Below are positions 16,395 through 25,181 of a DNA stretch of 64,000 nt, piece after piece. A program made the translations under genes and the position numbers. This DNA comes from Paenibacillus sp. FSL H3-0469 (GTDB lineage Bacteria > Bacillota > Bacilli > Paenibacillales > Paenibacillaceae). The notes beneath the pieces were generated by a model. It was not told the DNA's origin and did no database searches. It saw nothing but the letters and a program-made list of their open reading frames with translations. Every line of letters begins with the position of its first letter. Positions within the stretch are counted from its first letter, which is position 1. The stretch is taken from positions 1,674,001 through 1,738,000 of the forward strand of contig NZ_CP150302.1 of assembly GCF_038051945.1 (NCBI RefSeq), written 5' to 3'.

Positions 16395-17267
16395 ATGAGT
16401 TCAACCGTTAAAATCAGCACAGTCAGCAAAACAGTGGCCCCCATCATGCTGGGCACAGCCATCTACGCATTCGGACTACTGTATTTCATCATTCCCAACC
16501 AGCTGATGGAGGGCGGAGTTACCGGGATTACCATCCTGCTCAATTACGCCTTTAACATCCCGATCTTCTTAACGACACTGCTGCTGAACCTCCCGCTCTT
16601 TCTGCTCGGCTGGAAGGTGCTCGGGGCGAATCAGATCGTCTATACCGGACTCGGCATCGGCTCCCTGTCTTTTTTCCTCTGGTTATTTGAGCGGATGATC
16701 AAGGCGGGCTGGATTGTAACGTTCAGTACAGAGCATGATTTTATTCTTGCTTCATTATATGCAGGGGTCACTCTGGGTCTGGGTCTGGGGATTGTCTTCC
16801 GCTTCGGGGGGACTACCGGTGGTGTAGATATTGTAGCACGGATACTCAGCCGCAAGTTCGGCTGGAGTATGGGACAGATTATTCTGGCCGTGGATATCAT
16901 CATAATTGGGGCTTCCCTGCTCTATATTCCCCGTGAGAAAATACTGTATACCCTCGTGGCGGTCTTCATCGCCTCACGCGTCATTGATTTCATCCAGGAA
17001 GGGGCTTACGCCGCCAAGGCCTTCACCATCATCAGCGATGAGGCTCCGCAGATTGCCGAGCTGATCACCGCAGAGATGGACCGCGGTGTAACCTTGATCC
17101 CGGCGATCGGCGCCTATTCCAAGCAGGCCAAGCACATGGTCTACTGTGTGGTCTCCAGACAGGAGATCCGCCGGCTTAGCCTGCTTGTGAAGTCGGTGGA
17201 CCCTAAGGCCTTCGTCATTATCAGTGACGTTCATGATGTTCACGGCGAAGGCTTCCGGGAGACCTGA
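16395..17267 (+). CDS. ypjC: YitT-family membrane protein (YpjC-like)
   Basis: A 290-aa integral membrane protein, one of only two recognised plus-strand genes. About five hydrophobic segments fill residues 12-190, with the family sequence PNQLMEGGVTGI near residue 35 and GGTTGGVDIVARI near 140. Residues 200-290 form the cytosolic DUF2179 domain (VTLIPAIGAYSKQAKHMVYCVVSR). The substrate is not known. The start has GGCGAGGG upstream. It diverges from ypjD, leaving about 165 bp for two promoters, and converges on ypjB at a shared terminator. Confidence 0.9.
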   Translation: MSSTVKISTVSKTVAPIMLGTAIYAFGLLYFIIPNQLMEGGVTGITILLNYAFNIPIFLTTLLLNLPLFLLGWKVLGANQIVYTGLGIGSLSFFLWLFERMIKAGWIVTFSTEHDFILASLYAGVTLGLGLGIVFRFGGTTGGVDIVARILSRKFGWSMGQIILAVDIIIIGASLLYIPREKILYTLVAVFIASRVIDFIQEGAYAAKAFTIISDEAPQIAELITAEMDRGVTLIPAIGAYSKQAKHMVYCVVSRQEIRRLSLLVKSVDPKAFVIISDVHDVHGEGFRET

Positions 17268-17282
17268 TCTAATACACACATA

Positions 17283-17332
17283 AGGGCGGACCCCACAAGC
17301 AGCTATTGCTGGCTTGCGGGGTCCGCCCTCTT
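17283..17332. terminator. Bidirectional terminator between ypjC and ypjB
   Basis: AGGGCGGACCCC (17283-17294) pairs with GGGGTCCGCCCT (17318-17329) around an interior that forms a further AAGC/GCTT stem. CTTTAT follows on the plus strand. It lies between two convergent stop codons. Confidence 0.85.
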
Positions 17333-17351
17333 TATATCCTCTGTTACTACG

Positions 17352-18251
17352 CTACACAGTCTTCAAATCCCGCTTCTGGCCGCGGTACTTGCGGTAAGCC
17401 GTATACGCCAGCACCGTAAGGATGAATGTGCCAGCCAGCAGGGCCCAGAACCCGTATTGCTGCGGAGCCAGCGGCAGCGACAAGACCGGCTCGCTGCGGT
17501 CCTTGCCGAACATCACTCTTGCTGCATCTTGCCCATAGGATACAATCTCCAGCAGGCGGGCCCGTTCCACGGGCTGCTCCGAGCTTGCCATCCCTCCTGC
17601 GTAAGAGAGCCAGGAATCAAAGGTGTTCACCGCCTCAGCAGGCCGGGAGATAATCACCGCAGGCCGGATATTCGCGTACCGGCTCTGAAGTCTTGCCAGC
17701 GCCGCTGTCCAGCTCTTCAGATCATTCGCGGCGGCGCTTTGCTCCATATCGTTCAGATCCTCACGGACCAGCTTATAATACTGCATCCACATAGGCTGGC
17801 GGGGGTGATTGAGGCTGTTAGCGGCAAGCCGCAGCTTCGCCGCAGCCGCTTCCCATCTCTCCGGGGACGGCTGGGCCGCAGCCAGTGCGGACTTCATATC
17901 CAGGATCACGGACGAGAGTGCATTGATCCCCTCCACTGAGGTCATCCCTTCGAAGGAGGACGAGATGAAGATCTGCGAGATCTTCTCCGCTTCCTGGCGG
18001 GCCTTCAGCACATCACCTTCAAGCACATAGCCGTACAGAGCTTCCGCAGCCTGCTCCAGCCGCTGTGCTCCGCTTCTGGCCGTGAGCGCAGCGGGATCAC
18101 TGGGTACACTTCCGGCTGCTTCTATGTAAGCTGTACTTCCCTGGTCTGCAGCAGCATCCCCTGCTTCAGCCTGAACACGGCCTCCGCTGATACCGGCGAG
18201 CAGCCAGCACAGCAGGATTCCTGACAGTATGAATACTTTTCTGCGCGGCAT
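17352..18251 (-). CDS. ypjB: Sporulation-associated membrane protein YpjB
   Basis: A 299-aa protein with a signal peptide (hydrophobic residues about 7-25, then Ala-rich), a helical extracytoplasmic domain and a C-terminal transmembrane segment at about residues 265-285 followed by basic residues. This is the layout of SpoYpjB proteins, sporulation-expressed in Bacillus but with no known activity. The ATG at 18251 has GGGAGG eight bases upstream; a longer start has no ribosome site. Its position next to ypjA, ypjC and qcrC matches B. subtilis. Confidence 0.82.
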   Translation of the reverse strand: MPRRKVFILSGILLCWLLAGISGGRVQAEAGDAAADQGSTAYIEAAGSVPSDPAALTARSGAQRLEQAAEALYGYVLEGDVLKARQEAEKISQIFISSSFEGMTSVEGINALSSVILDMKSALAAAQPSPERWEAAAAKLRLAANSLNHPRQPMWMQYYKLVREDLNDMEQSAAANDLKSWTAALARLQSRYANIRPAVIISRPAEAVNTFDSWLSYAGGMASSEQPVERARLLEIVSYGQDAARVMFGKDRSEPVLSLPLAPQQYGFWALLAGTFILTVLAYTAYRKYRGQKRDLKTV

Positions 18252-18306
18252 AAGACATCCCTCCCACCTTATTGTATGGCGGAAGGACAAGAGTTAGAAC
18301 GGAGGC

Positions 18307-18954
18307 TCAGCGCTTCATCACAGTTCTGTCCGGAAGTGCCGGACGCCTTGTCCGGCCACAGAACAGCCAGGCAGCGGCCGTACTGAACAGCGTAAGCCCC
18401 ATGGTGGAATACTGAACAGTGATAAGATCATCATCAAGCACCGAAGGCAGCCATGGATACACGCCTTGTGAATAATCCACTATATCATTAGCGAACGTCC
18501 ACGCAAGCGCCACAGGCAGCATTCTCCGGAAGGTGAAGAACCGGGCATAGATCAGGACTTCCACAGCCATTCCGGTATGGGAGATCATCAGCATCCAGTC
18601 CTTCCAGGTGATGGAATCCCCCTGATAACCGCCGGCCACAATGATGCTGACCGCCCATATCCCGTACTTCACCGATGTTAACACAGCCAGCGCTTCAATC
18701 AGCTCACGCACCAGCGTTCCTGTAAGCCCTCTTGGCGGATAGAGCAACAGTAGTAGTGCAGCCGTGAAGAACAGACTGGCCGTAGGGCTGTCGGGAACGA
18801 ACGGCAGTAGCCAGAGCGGTTCAGTCTGCGCTGTGAACGTGAGCTGATTGCCATACCACATATATCCGTAGACCGTCCCCAGCAGATTCACGATAAACAG
18901 CAGCCATATTATTCTGCGGTCCCTAAATAACTTCTCAAACCAATGACCCGGCAT
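18307..18954 (-). CDS. ypjA: DUF1405 membrane protein (YpjA-like)
   Basis: A 215-aa protein with six likely transmembrane segments (from RIIWLLFIVNLLGTVYGY to the segment ending at AAAWLFCG). It is the DUF1405 family by its length, the motifs YGNQL and SHTGMAVE and its position next to qcrC and ypjB. The function is unknown; the context suggests a membrane or spore link, but this is inference. The ATG at 18954 has a GGGGGGAAG site eight bases upstream. Confidence 0.8.
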   Translation of the reverse strand: MPGHWFEKLFRDRRIIWLLFIVNLLGTVYGYMWYGNQLTFTAQTEPLWLLPFVPDSPTASLFFTAALLLLLYPPRGLTGTLVRELIEALAVLTSVKYGIWAVSIIVAGGYQGDSITWKDWMLMISHTGMAVEVLIYARFFTFRRMLPVALAWTFANDIVDYSQGVYPWLPSVLDDDLITVQYSTMGLTLFSTAAAWLFCGRTRRPALPDRTVMKR

Positions 18955-19058
18955 ATGTACAACTTCCCCCCGACTGTAGCAGCTTCTTTTCATTACAACA
19001 CTCATGACATAACAAAAACCTGAGCGCATATACGATCAGGTTTTGCGTTACTGTTATT

Positions 19059-19934
19059 TTACTGTCCGCTTTTTTGTTTGGCAAGCCAGCCGGCCAGCTC
19101 ATCGATATCCTGGTCTGTCAGCCCTGCCCCCATAGCTGTCTCGTACATTGGCGGCATCTGACCCTTACCTTCTTTTATAATAGTAAGAATCGCCGCCTGA
19201 TCATGCTTGTCGCCTACACCGCGAAGCGCAGGAATATTGCCTGAGCCCTTCATGTCTACCGCATGGCAGGTTATACAGGTTGCTTGCTTATAGAGAGCCA
19301 TCGCCGGATCATCCTTGTCCACAATGGCAATATCCTTCGGCTTGACGGCGCTTGTGGTTGGCAAGCCCGCCGCCCTGTTCTCGGCCGCCTTCTCCTCGCG
19401 CTGAACATCCTCTGGTATCTGGCCGGTTTCAGCCATCTCATGCTTGTATTCTGTCCAGGCTGTGTTGGTCAAATAGACGATTGCAGCGAGGGACAGGAAC
19501 ATCAGTGAGGATGCAATCGGTCTGCGGTAGAACCGCCGCTCCGGGCCGGTATCCAGGAAAGGTGCCAGCAGCAGTGCCCCGAAGGCCACGCCTGTCACGC
19601 CCAGCGTTCCCAGCACAATATAGTCACCGGATGCGTAAGGAAGCTTCAAATACTGATAGAGGAACAGGAAATACCAGTCGGGAATTGGAATAACCGATGC
19701 TGCCGGATTGGCAGGGAACCCGAGCGGAGCCGGCTCTGAGATGGTCAGAACCAGAATTCCCACCAGCACCACTACGCCAACCATCCATTCCTTGAGCAGA
19801 AAGTTAGGGATAAAGGCTTCCGATTTGCCCGGATACGCCGTATAATCCGGCGGGGTAATGAATCCGTTCCCTCTGCGGACCCGGGAATCCCCGACGAATA
19901 CCACCTTCTCTTTGGAGTCGTCTCCGTGTGCCAT
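19059..19934 (-). CDS. qcrC: Menaquinol:cytochrome c reductase, cytochrome b/c subunit
   Basis: A 291-aa fusion: residues 45-165 hold three membrane helices equivalent to subunit IV of the b6f complex (including PDWYFLFLYQYLK, the quinol-site PEWY-type motif), then a linker and a cytochrome c domain. The haem site is CITCH near residue 221, and the axial methionine is probably in the KGQMPPM loop. The protein takes electrons from the QcrA/QcrB core and passes them towards cytochrome oxidase. It is the last gene of qcrABC and separated from qcrB by 23 bp. Confidence 0.95.
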   Translation of the reverse strand: MAHGDDSKEKVVFVGDSRVRRGNGFITPPDYTAYPGKSEAFIPNFLLKEWMVGVVVLVGILVLTISEPAPLGFPANPAASVIPIPDWYFLFLYQYLKLPYASGDYIVLGTLGVTGVAFGALLLAPFLDTGPERRFYRRPIASSLMFLSLAAIVYLTNTAWTEYKHEMAETGQIPEDVQREEKAAENRAAGLPTTSAVKPKDIAIVDKDDPAMALYKQATCITCHAVDMKGSGNIPALRGVGDKHDQAAILTIIKEGKGQMPPMYETAMGAGLTDQDIDELAGWLAKQKSGQ

Positions 19935-19957
19935 GACCGTGCCTCCTATACGTTATT

Positions 19958-20638
19958 TTACAGCGGACCGGATATGCCTTGTCTGCGGATCATAATGAAG
20001 TGCCCGACAAGCAGAATAAGCAGAACCGCCGGGAGGAAGAATACATGTAAGGCGAAGAACCGGGTCAGCGTCTCGGCGCCGGCAATACTGCCGCCCTGCA
20101 TCAGCTCCTTGAGCACCGGCCCCATGAACGGAACCGAATTGGCGATCTCCAGCGTAACCTTGGTGGCGAAATACGCCTTGTTGTCCCACGGAAGCAGGTA
20201 ACCGGTTAGTCCCAGTCCCAGCATGACGAAGAAAATCAGCATCCCCACCACCCAGTTCATCTCGCGCGGAGCCTTATACGAACCGGTGAAGAACACACGC
20301 ATCGTATGAAGGAACATCATGACAATGACGAGACTCGCGCCCCAGTGATGCATGCCGCGGACGATTTTACCGAAGGCGACCTTGGTCTGCAGATATTCCA
20401 CACTGGCGTAGGCATTAATGATATCCGGGACATAGTACATGGTCAGGAACATTCCTGAAAGGATCTGTATGACTGTGATGAAGAACGTTAGTCCGCCGAA
20501 GCAGTAGACAAAGGCTGAAAAGTGGTGTGCAGGATTGACATGCTCGGGGACCTCGTGGTCGGCAACATCTCTCCAGATCGGTGTAATATCCAGACGTTCG
20601 TCAATCCAGTTATATACGTTTTTGAACACGCCGTTCAC
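19958..20638 (-). CDS. qcrB: Menaquinol:cytochrome c reductase, cytochrome b subunit
   Basis: A 226-aa cytochrome b6-type membrane protein with four helices and the paired histidines that hold the two b haems (one pair near HHWGASLVIVMMFLHTMRV at residues 96-115, the other in the last helix region). The PWDNKAYFATKV segment belongs to the quinol pocket. Together with the subunit IV part of QcrC it forms the complete cytochrome b. The start overlaps the qcrA stop by 4 bp. Confidence 0.95.
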   Translation of the reverse strand: MNGVFKNVYNWIDERLDITPIWRDVADHEVPEHVNPAHHFSAFVYCFGGLTFFITVIQILSGMFLTMYYVPDIINAYASVEYLQTKVAFGKIVRGMHHWGASLVIVMMFLHTMRVFFTGSYKAPREMNWVVGMLIFFVMLGLGLTGYLLPWDNKAYFATKVTLEIANSVPFMGPVLKELMQGGSIAGAETLTRFFALHVFFLPAVLLILLVGHFIMIRRQGISGPL

Positions 20639-21189
20639 GCCTCCTTCGCCGAAACAGTATTAGGGACGATTTCACCGAGATATACCCAGCCTCCGTCGAT
20701 CTTGGTGGTGTACTGGTCCAACGGCTTGGCAGCTACGGCCAGTTGCCGGCCCTGCTTCGTATAGCGGGCGCCATGGCAAGGGCAATGATATTCATCGGGA
20801 TACGCCTTGTTATTATTCCAGCCTACGGTGCAGCCCAGATGCTTGCAGATGGGTGAAAGCGCATAAATATCTCCGTTCGCGTCTTTACGAATCCACGCCG
20901 TAAGCATTGCTGTACTGGCATACCATCCGTCCTGCTGCGGAAGCTCGAAGGTGAACTCCTGAGGCTCCTCTGTAATTTTGGACGCTTCGGCTACCTTGAT
21001 GAATTCCCCCTCGCCTTTTTTCTGCAGAATCGGATCTACAGCAAACCGGACCATCGGCAAAATAACGCCGGCCCCCATAAAGGCGGTAGCCCCACCTAAC
21101 GTATAGGTCAAAAACTGTCTGCGTGACATCTCGTTTCGGCTGGGCGGTTCTTGCGGAAGTGACTCTTCTTCTTCATTAAGGCTGCTCAT
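20635..21189 (-). CDS. qcrA: Menaquinol:cytochrome c reductase, Rieske iron-sulfur subunit
   Basis: A 184-aa Rieske protein. The cluster ligands are C115-x-H117 with C120 in CKHLGC, and C136-x-C138-H139 in CPCHG. A twin-arginine stretch (SRRQFL, residues 22-27) precedes the single membrane anchor, so export by the Tat system is likely. The ATG at 21189 has a GGGGG site upstream; a longer frame runs into the promoter region. It is the first gene of the operon, behind a good sigma-A promoter. Confidence 0.95.
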   Translation of the reverse strand: MSSLNEEEESLPQEPPSRNEMSRRQFLTYTLGGATAFMGAGVILPMVRFAVDPILQKKGEGEFIKVAEASKITEEPQEFTFELPQQDGWYASTAMLTAWIRKDANGDIYALSPICKHLGCTVGWNNNKAYPDEYHCPCHGARYTKQGRQLAVAAKPLDQYTTKIDGGWVYLGEIVPNTVSAKEA

Positions 21190-21307
21190 ACTGTATGTAA
21201 CCCCCTTTTCAAAATGTGAGAAGGCACCTGCAGAGTTGTTGCATAGTATTTTAGGTAAAAAATCCGTTTTCAATGAAAAATATCACAGTTCATATAAGTT
21301 CATCCTA

Positions 21308-21336
21308 ATCATAGCTTAGGGTCCAAAACCCGTCAA
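21308..21336 (-). promoter_or_regulatory. Sigma-A promoter of qcrABC
   Basis: Minus-strand TTGACG (21336-21331), a 17-bp spacer and TATGAT (21313-21308). The predicted transcript starts near 21301, giving a leader of about 110 nt before qcrA. Confidence 0.8.
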
Positions 21337-21409
21337 GAATATTGTCTAAATTGTGACAGGCGTTTTAGGTGCTTTTTTTATAAATTGTTGATTTTCCGTC
21401 ACATTTAAC

Positions 21410-21835
21410 TCATTTTTCATTCTGCCATAAGGCCTGGATTTCACTGCGTACATACGCGCTTACCTCAGCCCTGGAATCAGCCACTATCTCAGGCAGGCAA
21501 AGGAGTAAATCGCTTTCAATAAGTTTCTCCCCGCGCAACCCTTCATTAGCAGACATTACGATTACATACTGGAAGCCGCTGGATTTGACTTTTCGGCAAA
21601 GCTCATTCACATGAGCTTCCATTCCGGGCCCGGCATACTGTACCGCCGGATAAGTCACAACCCTCCCCTTATACGGCTGTTCGGCCAATTCCAGGAAATC
21701 ACGCTGCCGTTCAAGTAACGAGGCGGTCTCAGGCGGAGTTTCCGTACCTTGAAGTCCGCTATACGGAATGATGCACGTATCATAATAATGTCCGTCGGTC
21801 TCCCAGGCTCTACTGTCAAAATCACTGAATTTCAT
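21410..21835 (-). CDS. ypiF: DUF2487 protein YpiF
   Basis: A 141-aa soluble protein of the DUF2487/YpiF family, recognised by the opening KFSDFDSRAWE, by CIIPYSGL and by its place directly upstream of qcrA, as in B. subtilis. No catalytic residues are evident and the family role is unknown, although constant linkage to qcr suggests a part in cytochrome complex formation (inference). It is separated from the qcrA promoter by about 75 bp of AT-rich DNA. Confidence 0.8.
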   Translation of the reverse strand: MKFSDFDSRAWETDGHYYDTCIIPYSGLQGTETPPETASLLERQRDFLELAEQPYKGRVVTYPAVQYAGPGMEAHVNELCRKVKSSGFQYVIVMSANEGLRGEKLIESDLLLCLPEIVADSRAEVSAYVRSEIQALWQNEK

Positions 21836-21925
21836 AGATTCGCCCCTCTAGCCGCATCCCGCAGCATGCATTTTTACTTTAAAAGCATCATAAACAAGTG
21901 TATTCAGCTTGGCAATCCTTAAATT

Positions 21926-21956
21926 AAAAAAAAAAGAAATGCGCCAGGCGCATTTC
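21926..21956 (-). terminator. Intrinsic terminator directly after the IDEAL-domain gene
   Basis: GAAATGCGCC and GGCGCATTTC (21936-21956), one-base loop, followed on the minus strand by ten T. The stem starts at the base after the stop codon at 21957. Confidence 0.92.
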
Positions 21957-22136
21957 CTATGCCAAACTTTTCAGTTCTTCAGTCAGATTCCGGAAAGCCG
22001 CCTCATCACCGGCAGCCAGCGCCGTGTCGATCTCCAGGTACAACATGTCGGTACGACGCTTTCTTAACGCTTCATCCCACACCATTTCCGCAGCCAGCCC
22101 CAGCATCACTTCATAAGTAGCCTTCATTTTGTCCAT
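21957..22136 (-). CDS. Stand-alone IDEAL-domain mini-protein
   Basis: A 59-aa protein whose second half (LYLEIDTALAAGDEAAFRNL and on) is the IDEAL domain, with the family pattern of an acidic/hydrophobic helix, a GD turn and a leucine-rich end. In B. subtilis the gene at this place, ypiB, is much longer because it has an additional N-terminal UPF0302 domain; the ypiB orthologue in Listeria (ReoY) controls ClpCP-dependent turnover of MurA. Here only the IDEAL part is found. The ATG at 22136 has GGAGG eight bases upstream. The next gene ends 18 bp before this start. Confidence 0.78.
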   Translation of the reverse strand: MDKMKATYEVMLGLAAEMVWDEALRKRRTDMLYLEIDTALAAGDEAAFRNLTEELKSLA

Positions 22137-22154
22137 TCGATACACCTCCGCTGT

Positions 22155-22661
22155 TTAAGAAATTCCGTATTCCAATGCCTTCTTCACATAGCTTTCACTT
22201 GTGCGTGCCATCCTCAGCAAATCCTGCTCAGTCAGTTCACGGACCACTTTGGCCGGTGTGCCCAAGGAGAGTGTGTACGGAGGAATGATTTTGTTCTCGG
22301 TTACAATGGAGCCGGCTCCTACTAAAGCATATTCACCAATCTCTGCTCCGTTCAGTACAATTGCACCCATTCCGATTAATGTGCCCTTGCCTATCCGGCA
22401 GCCGTGGATGATTGCTGAATGCCCGACCGAGATGTCATCCGCAAGCACCAGCGGCAATCCTTCCGCCACATGGCCGACCACACCGTCCTGGATATTGCAT
22501 CGCTCCCCGATGATCACCGGCGCCAGGTCACCGCGAAGTACGGCGTTGAACCAGACACTGGATTGTTTGCTTATCCTTACATCGCCAACTAGCTTAGCGC
22601 CTTCCGCCACATAGACTGATTCGTCAAGCTGCGGTATGTAACTCCCATAGGCAATCCGCAT
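22155..22661 (-). CDS. Gamma-carbonic anhydrase family protein
   Basis: A 168-aa left-handed beta-helix (hexapeptide repeat) protein that should form a trimer. The three zinc-ligand histidines are in their usual places, in VGHVAEG and in VGHSAIIHGC. The family contains true carbonic anhydrases and proteins of unknown activity, so enzymatic function is probable but not proved. GGGGGAGAG precedes the ATG. It is downstream of an unrecognised gene (22673-23761) with an 11-bp gap, so the two are likely cotranscribed. Confidence 0.87.
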   Translation of the reverse strand: MRIAYGSYIPQLDESVYVAEGAKLVGDVRISKQSSVWFNAVLRGDLAPVIIGERCNIQDGVVGHVAEGLPLVLADDISVGHSAIIHGCRIGKGTLIGMGAIVLNGAEIGEYALVGAGSIVTENKIIPPYTLSLGTPAKVVRELTEQDLLRMARTSESYVKKALEYGIS

Positions 22662-22672
22662 CTCTCTCCCCC

Positions 22673-23761
22673 TTACCTGAGCAGATGCTTCGGCACAGCC
22701 GCCTCACATCCCCAGGGTGTCATCATGACCATTGTTCCTGCGGGTTCCTCACCAAGCTTAAGCATGCCCAGATGCAGCATCATCCGCAAGATGCGCTGTT
22801 CGAGAATGGAAGCGGCATCATCGTAATAAAAGGGCTTGATCAGCCAGCCGATTCCTTCTGACAGCGAGGCTGTGGTCACCCATCTGCCGGCACTTAGACT
22901 GATCCAGTAGACCAGCGAAGGCAAATTGGGAATAGCCCCTTTATACAGTCTTAACCAAAAGGAGAATAACTGCATCAGCTTTTCCGATTTCCCCTCCGCC
23001 AGAAAATGCTCGCCTGCAGCTGTAAGCTGCAGCCTGTAGCCTTCCTCGGAGATCCAGCGGCGGTGGCGGGCATAATCATACAGCAGGGCAAATCTGGGCG
23101 GATAATGCTCACAAGCCCTGCCGTAGCCGAACCTCCAGCCGCCCTTGCCGAGCAAAGGCTCCGCAATCTGCAGCGCATTCATCACTCCCTGCTGATTGCG
23201 CTTATATAGCGCGCCTTCCTGGTTCAGCTCAGGCTCATTCTCCTTCACATACCGCAGGAACAGCAGCAGATCTCCGGCCAGCAAATCCCCCTCCCCCCTG
23301 TACACTGCCGGCTCCGGAACAGGAATAATCCGCTGCTGCAAATACTGGCCCATCTGCTCACGGAAGCGCTTCTTCAGATCCAGCGGAACCTGGAACAGAT
23401 ACCGGCTCTGCTGGGAAGCTCCGCTGAACAGCCAGCCGCTGTTCTTAAGCCGGCTGACCAGCTCGCGGTAGTCCCCGCTTTTGCCGGGCGGGGCATCGAA
23501 GGAGGCCTGCCTGGCGGCAGCCAGCAGATCCTCCAGGCTGAAGTGGCTGCGTTCATCGAAGAGCAGGCTGTTCAGCAAACGCAGCTCTCCCGGAGAACTC
23601 CCCTTAATATGGGACTCCATGAACTCCCGGCTGCCCAAGGTGATCAATATACTCTGAATCAAATCATGTTTGGAATTCCGTTTGCACTCACACTGATAGC
23701 GTCCCGCAATGGCGGTTAGCTGACCAATGTCTGCATAAGTGAGCATATCCGCCAGATTCAT
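22673..23761 (-). CDS. Unrecognised 362-aa protein
   Basis: I do not recognise the family. The protein is soluble, Leu- and Arg-rich and mostly helical, with no signal peptide, membrane segment or nucleotide-binding loop. The early part (LTYADIGQLTAIAGRYQCEC, then LIQSILITLGS) and the middle part (LSLEDLLAAA-like and RRWISEEGYRLQLTAAGEHFLAEG) look like successive winged-helix-sized modules, which recalls the helicase-associated N-terminal modules of XPB-like proteins, but this is only a visual impression. It precedes the gamma-carbonic anhydrase gene in an apparent operon. The coding frame is sound over its full length. Confidence 0.75.
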   Translation of the reverse strand: MNLADMLTYADIGQLTAIAGRYQCECKRNSKHDLIQSILITLGSREFMESHIKGSSPGELRLLNSLLFDERSHFSLEDLLAAARQASFDAPPGKSGDYRELVSRLKNSGWLFSGASQQSRYLFQVPLDLKKRFREQMGQYLQQRIIPVPEPAVYRGEGDLLAGDLLLFLRYVKENEPELNQEGALYKRNQQGVMNALQIAEPLLGKGGWRFGYGRACEHYPPRFALLYDYARHRRWISEEGYRLQLTAAGEHFLAEGKSEKLMQLFSFWLRLYKGAIPNLPSLVYWISLSAGRWVTTASLSEGIGWLIKPFYYDDAASILEQRILRMMLHLGMLKLGEEPAGTMVMMTPWGCEAAVPKHLLR

Positions 23762-23826
23762 CTCTCATCGCCTCACTGTTTTACTACCATTATGGGAAAT
23801 ACAGCCCTTTTTATTCCTTTTGCCGC

Positions 23827-23853
23827 AAAAAAAATAACCCGAAGGGTCGGGTT
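23827..23853 (-). terminator. Intrinsic terminator overlapping the phosphatase stop codon
   Basis: AACCCGA and TCGGGTT (23836-23853) around a four-base loop, followed on the minus strand by eight T. The stem overlaps the stop codon (23852-23854). Confidence 0.9.
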
Positions 23854-24439
23854 AATGCTGTTTTTGTAAAATATGGCGGGAACAGTTGTATAATAAAGGA
23901 TTCCATTCCTGCTCGTTCTTCTCCAAAATCGTGAGAGAGAGATTGCCGAGCCGTTCGGAATATTTGTCTTTGTAAAGTGCGGTGTAGAGCTGTGCCAGGA
24001 ATCCTCCATGGGAGATGACCAGGACATTCTTACCCGGGAAGCGGGCCGTAATATCCTCCAGGAATGCAAGACCCCGGACCTGAAGCGCCTCATCACTCTC
24101 CTGCCCCAGAGACAGCAGCTTCCAATCCTTGCCCCATTTGGTTTCACGGGCTTCAGCCGTCATGCCTTCCACCTGGCCGTAGGCACGCTCACGGATACGG
24201 TCATCCGGCTCAAGTAGAGGAATACCCAGCTTGGCCGCTACGATCTTGCCGGTCTCTGCTGCACGCGACAGGCTGCTGGTAATACAATAGTCCCAGTGGT
24301 AAGGCTCCTGCAGCAGCCGGTCGCCCAGCATCTCAGCCTGCCGTCTGCCTTCATCATTCAGCGGAATATCACTTTGTCCCTGAATTTTACCTACCGCATT
24401 CCAATCCGTCAGCCCATGGCGTATTAAGCCGATCAGCAT
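23852..24439 (-). CDS. Histidine phosphatase family protein
   Basis: A 195-aa member of the branch containing phosphoglycerate mutase-like phosphatases. The phosphohistidine motif is LIRHGLTDWN near residue 5 (Arg-His-Gly), the second catalytic histidine is in ISHGG near residue 146, and the SSLSRAAET and RERAYGQVEG motifs are present. The physiological substrate cannot be read from the sequence. It is convergent with nothing and has its own terminator; a separate transcription unit is likely. Confidence 0.88.
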   Translation of the reverse strand: MLIGLIRHGLTDWNAVGKIQGQSDIPLNDEGRRQAEMLGDRLLQEPYHWDYCITSSLSRAAETGKIVAAKLGIPLLEPDDRIRERAYGQVEGMTAEARETKWGKDWKLLSLGQESDEALQVRGLAFLEDITARFPGKNVLVISHGGFLAQLYTALYKDKYSERLGNLSLTILEKNEQEWNPLLYNCSRHILQKQH

Positions 24440-24551
24440 CGCCTATCACCGTTCCCTTCCCTTTTATGTTTGCTTACTAATGTAACACGAATGAAAACAA
24501 ATGTCTTCTTTTTTAGAACAAGCGGAAACATATAAATCCTATAGTCAAATC

Positions 24552-24585
24552 AAAAACCCTCTTCTCCATATTCGGGAAGGGGGTT
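24552..24585 (-). terminator. Intrinsic terminator after the anti-sigma gene
   Basis: Arms AACCC-T-CTTC (24555-24564) and GAAG-G-GGGTT (24576-24585), followed by TTT on the minus strand, directly after the stop at 24587. The T run is short. Confidence 0.65.
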
Positions 24586-24586
24586 C

Positions 24587-25177
24587 TCATTGTCTGCGGT
24601 ACCGGTTCAGACGGACCAGCAGGAATATGGATAATCCGACGCCCAGCGTCGACAATACCATCCAGTACTGCGGATGTGCAGGGCCCATATTGGCCACCAG
24701 CGGCTCAATGATCCCGCCCTCAGACTCCACCGGATAGGAAGAAGACCAGTCCAGGGTTAAACCTGCCACACCTGTCTCGACGATTCCGCTCTGTGCCGCC
24801 GTCGTATTCGAGGGGGTCTTGAACACGGTGAAGTATAAGAAGCTGGAGATAAACACCGCTAAGAAACAGGCAATCCAGAGGCTTAAGCGATGCCGGAATA
24901 CTGTAGAACTCCCCGCAGACTTCCCGTCACCGGGCATAAGCCAGGGGCTCTCCAGATAGATCCGCTCCATAACCTTACTGTTAATCGCTTCTGCCCGCTC
25001 ATCGCTGACATCGAATCTTGTATCCTGCATAAGCTCACTGGTCTCCTGCCACAGCGCCCATTCGGCACTGCAGTAGGAGCAGGTTGCGATATGTCTCTCA
25101 AGTCTAATCCGCCTGGGATCTGTGGGGGGAGCGTCCCACAAGTGTGGAATGGAATCCTGCGCTTCCCTGCAATTCAT
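24587..25177 (-). CDS. Anti-sigma factor with zinc-finger (ZAS/zf-HC2) domain
   Basis: A 196-aa membrane protein. The N-terminal ZAS motif is HIATCSYCSAEW, His-x3-Cys-x2-Cys at about residue 29. A transmembrane segment at about residues 98-115 is followed by a short outside part and a second hydrophobic segment near residues 168-185. This is the usual architecture of an anti-sigma factor that holds its partner at the membrane. It starts 4 bp after the stop of the ECF sigma gene, with GAGGGTG as ribosome site, which identifies the partner. Confidence 0.88.
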   Translation of the reverse strand: MNCREAQDSIPHLWDAPPTDPRRIRLERHIATCSYCSAEWALWQETSELMQDTRFDVSDERAEAINSKVMERIYLESPWLMPGDGKSAGSSTVFRHRLSLWIACFLAVFISSFLYFTVFKTPSNTTAAQSGIVETGVAGLTLDWSSSYPVESEGGIIEPLVANMGPAHPQYWMVLSTLGVGLSIFLLVRLNRYRRQ

Positions 25178-25181
25178 AGGC

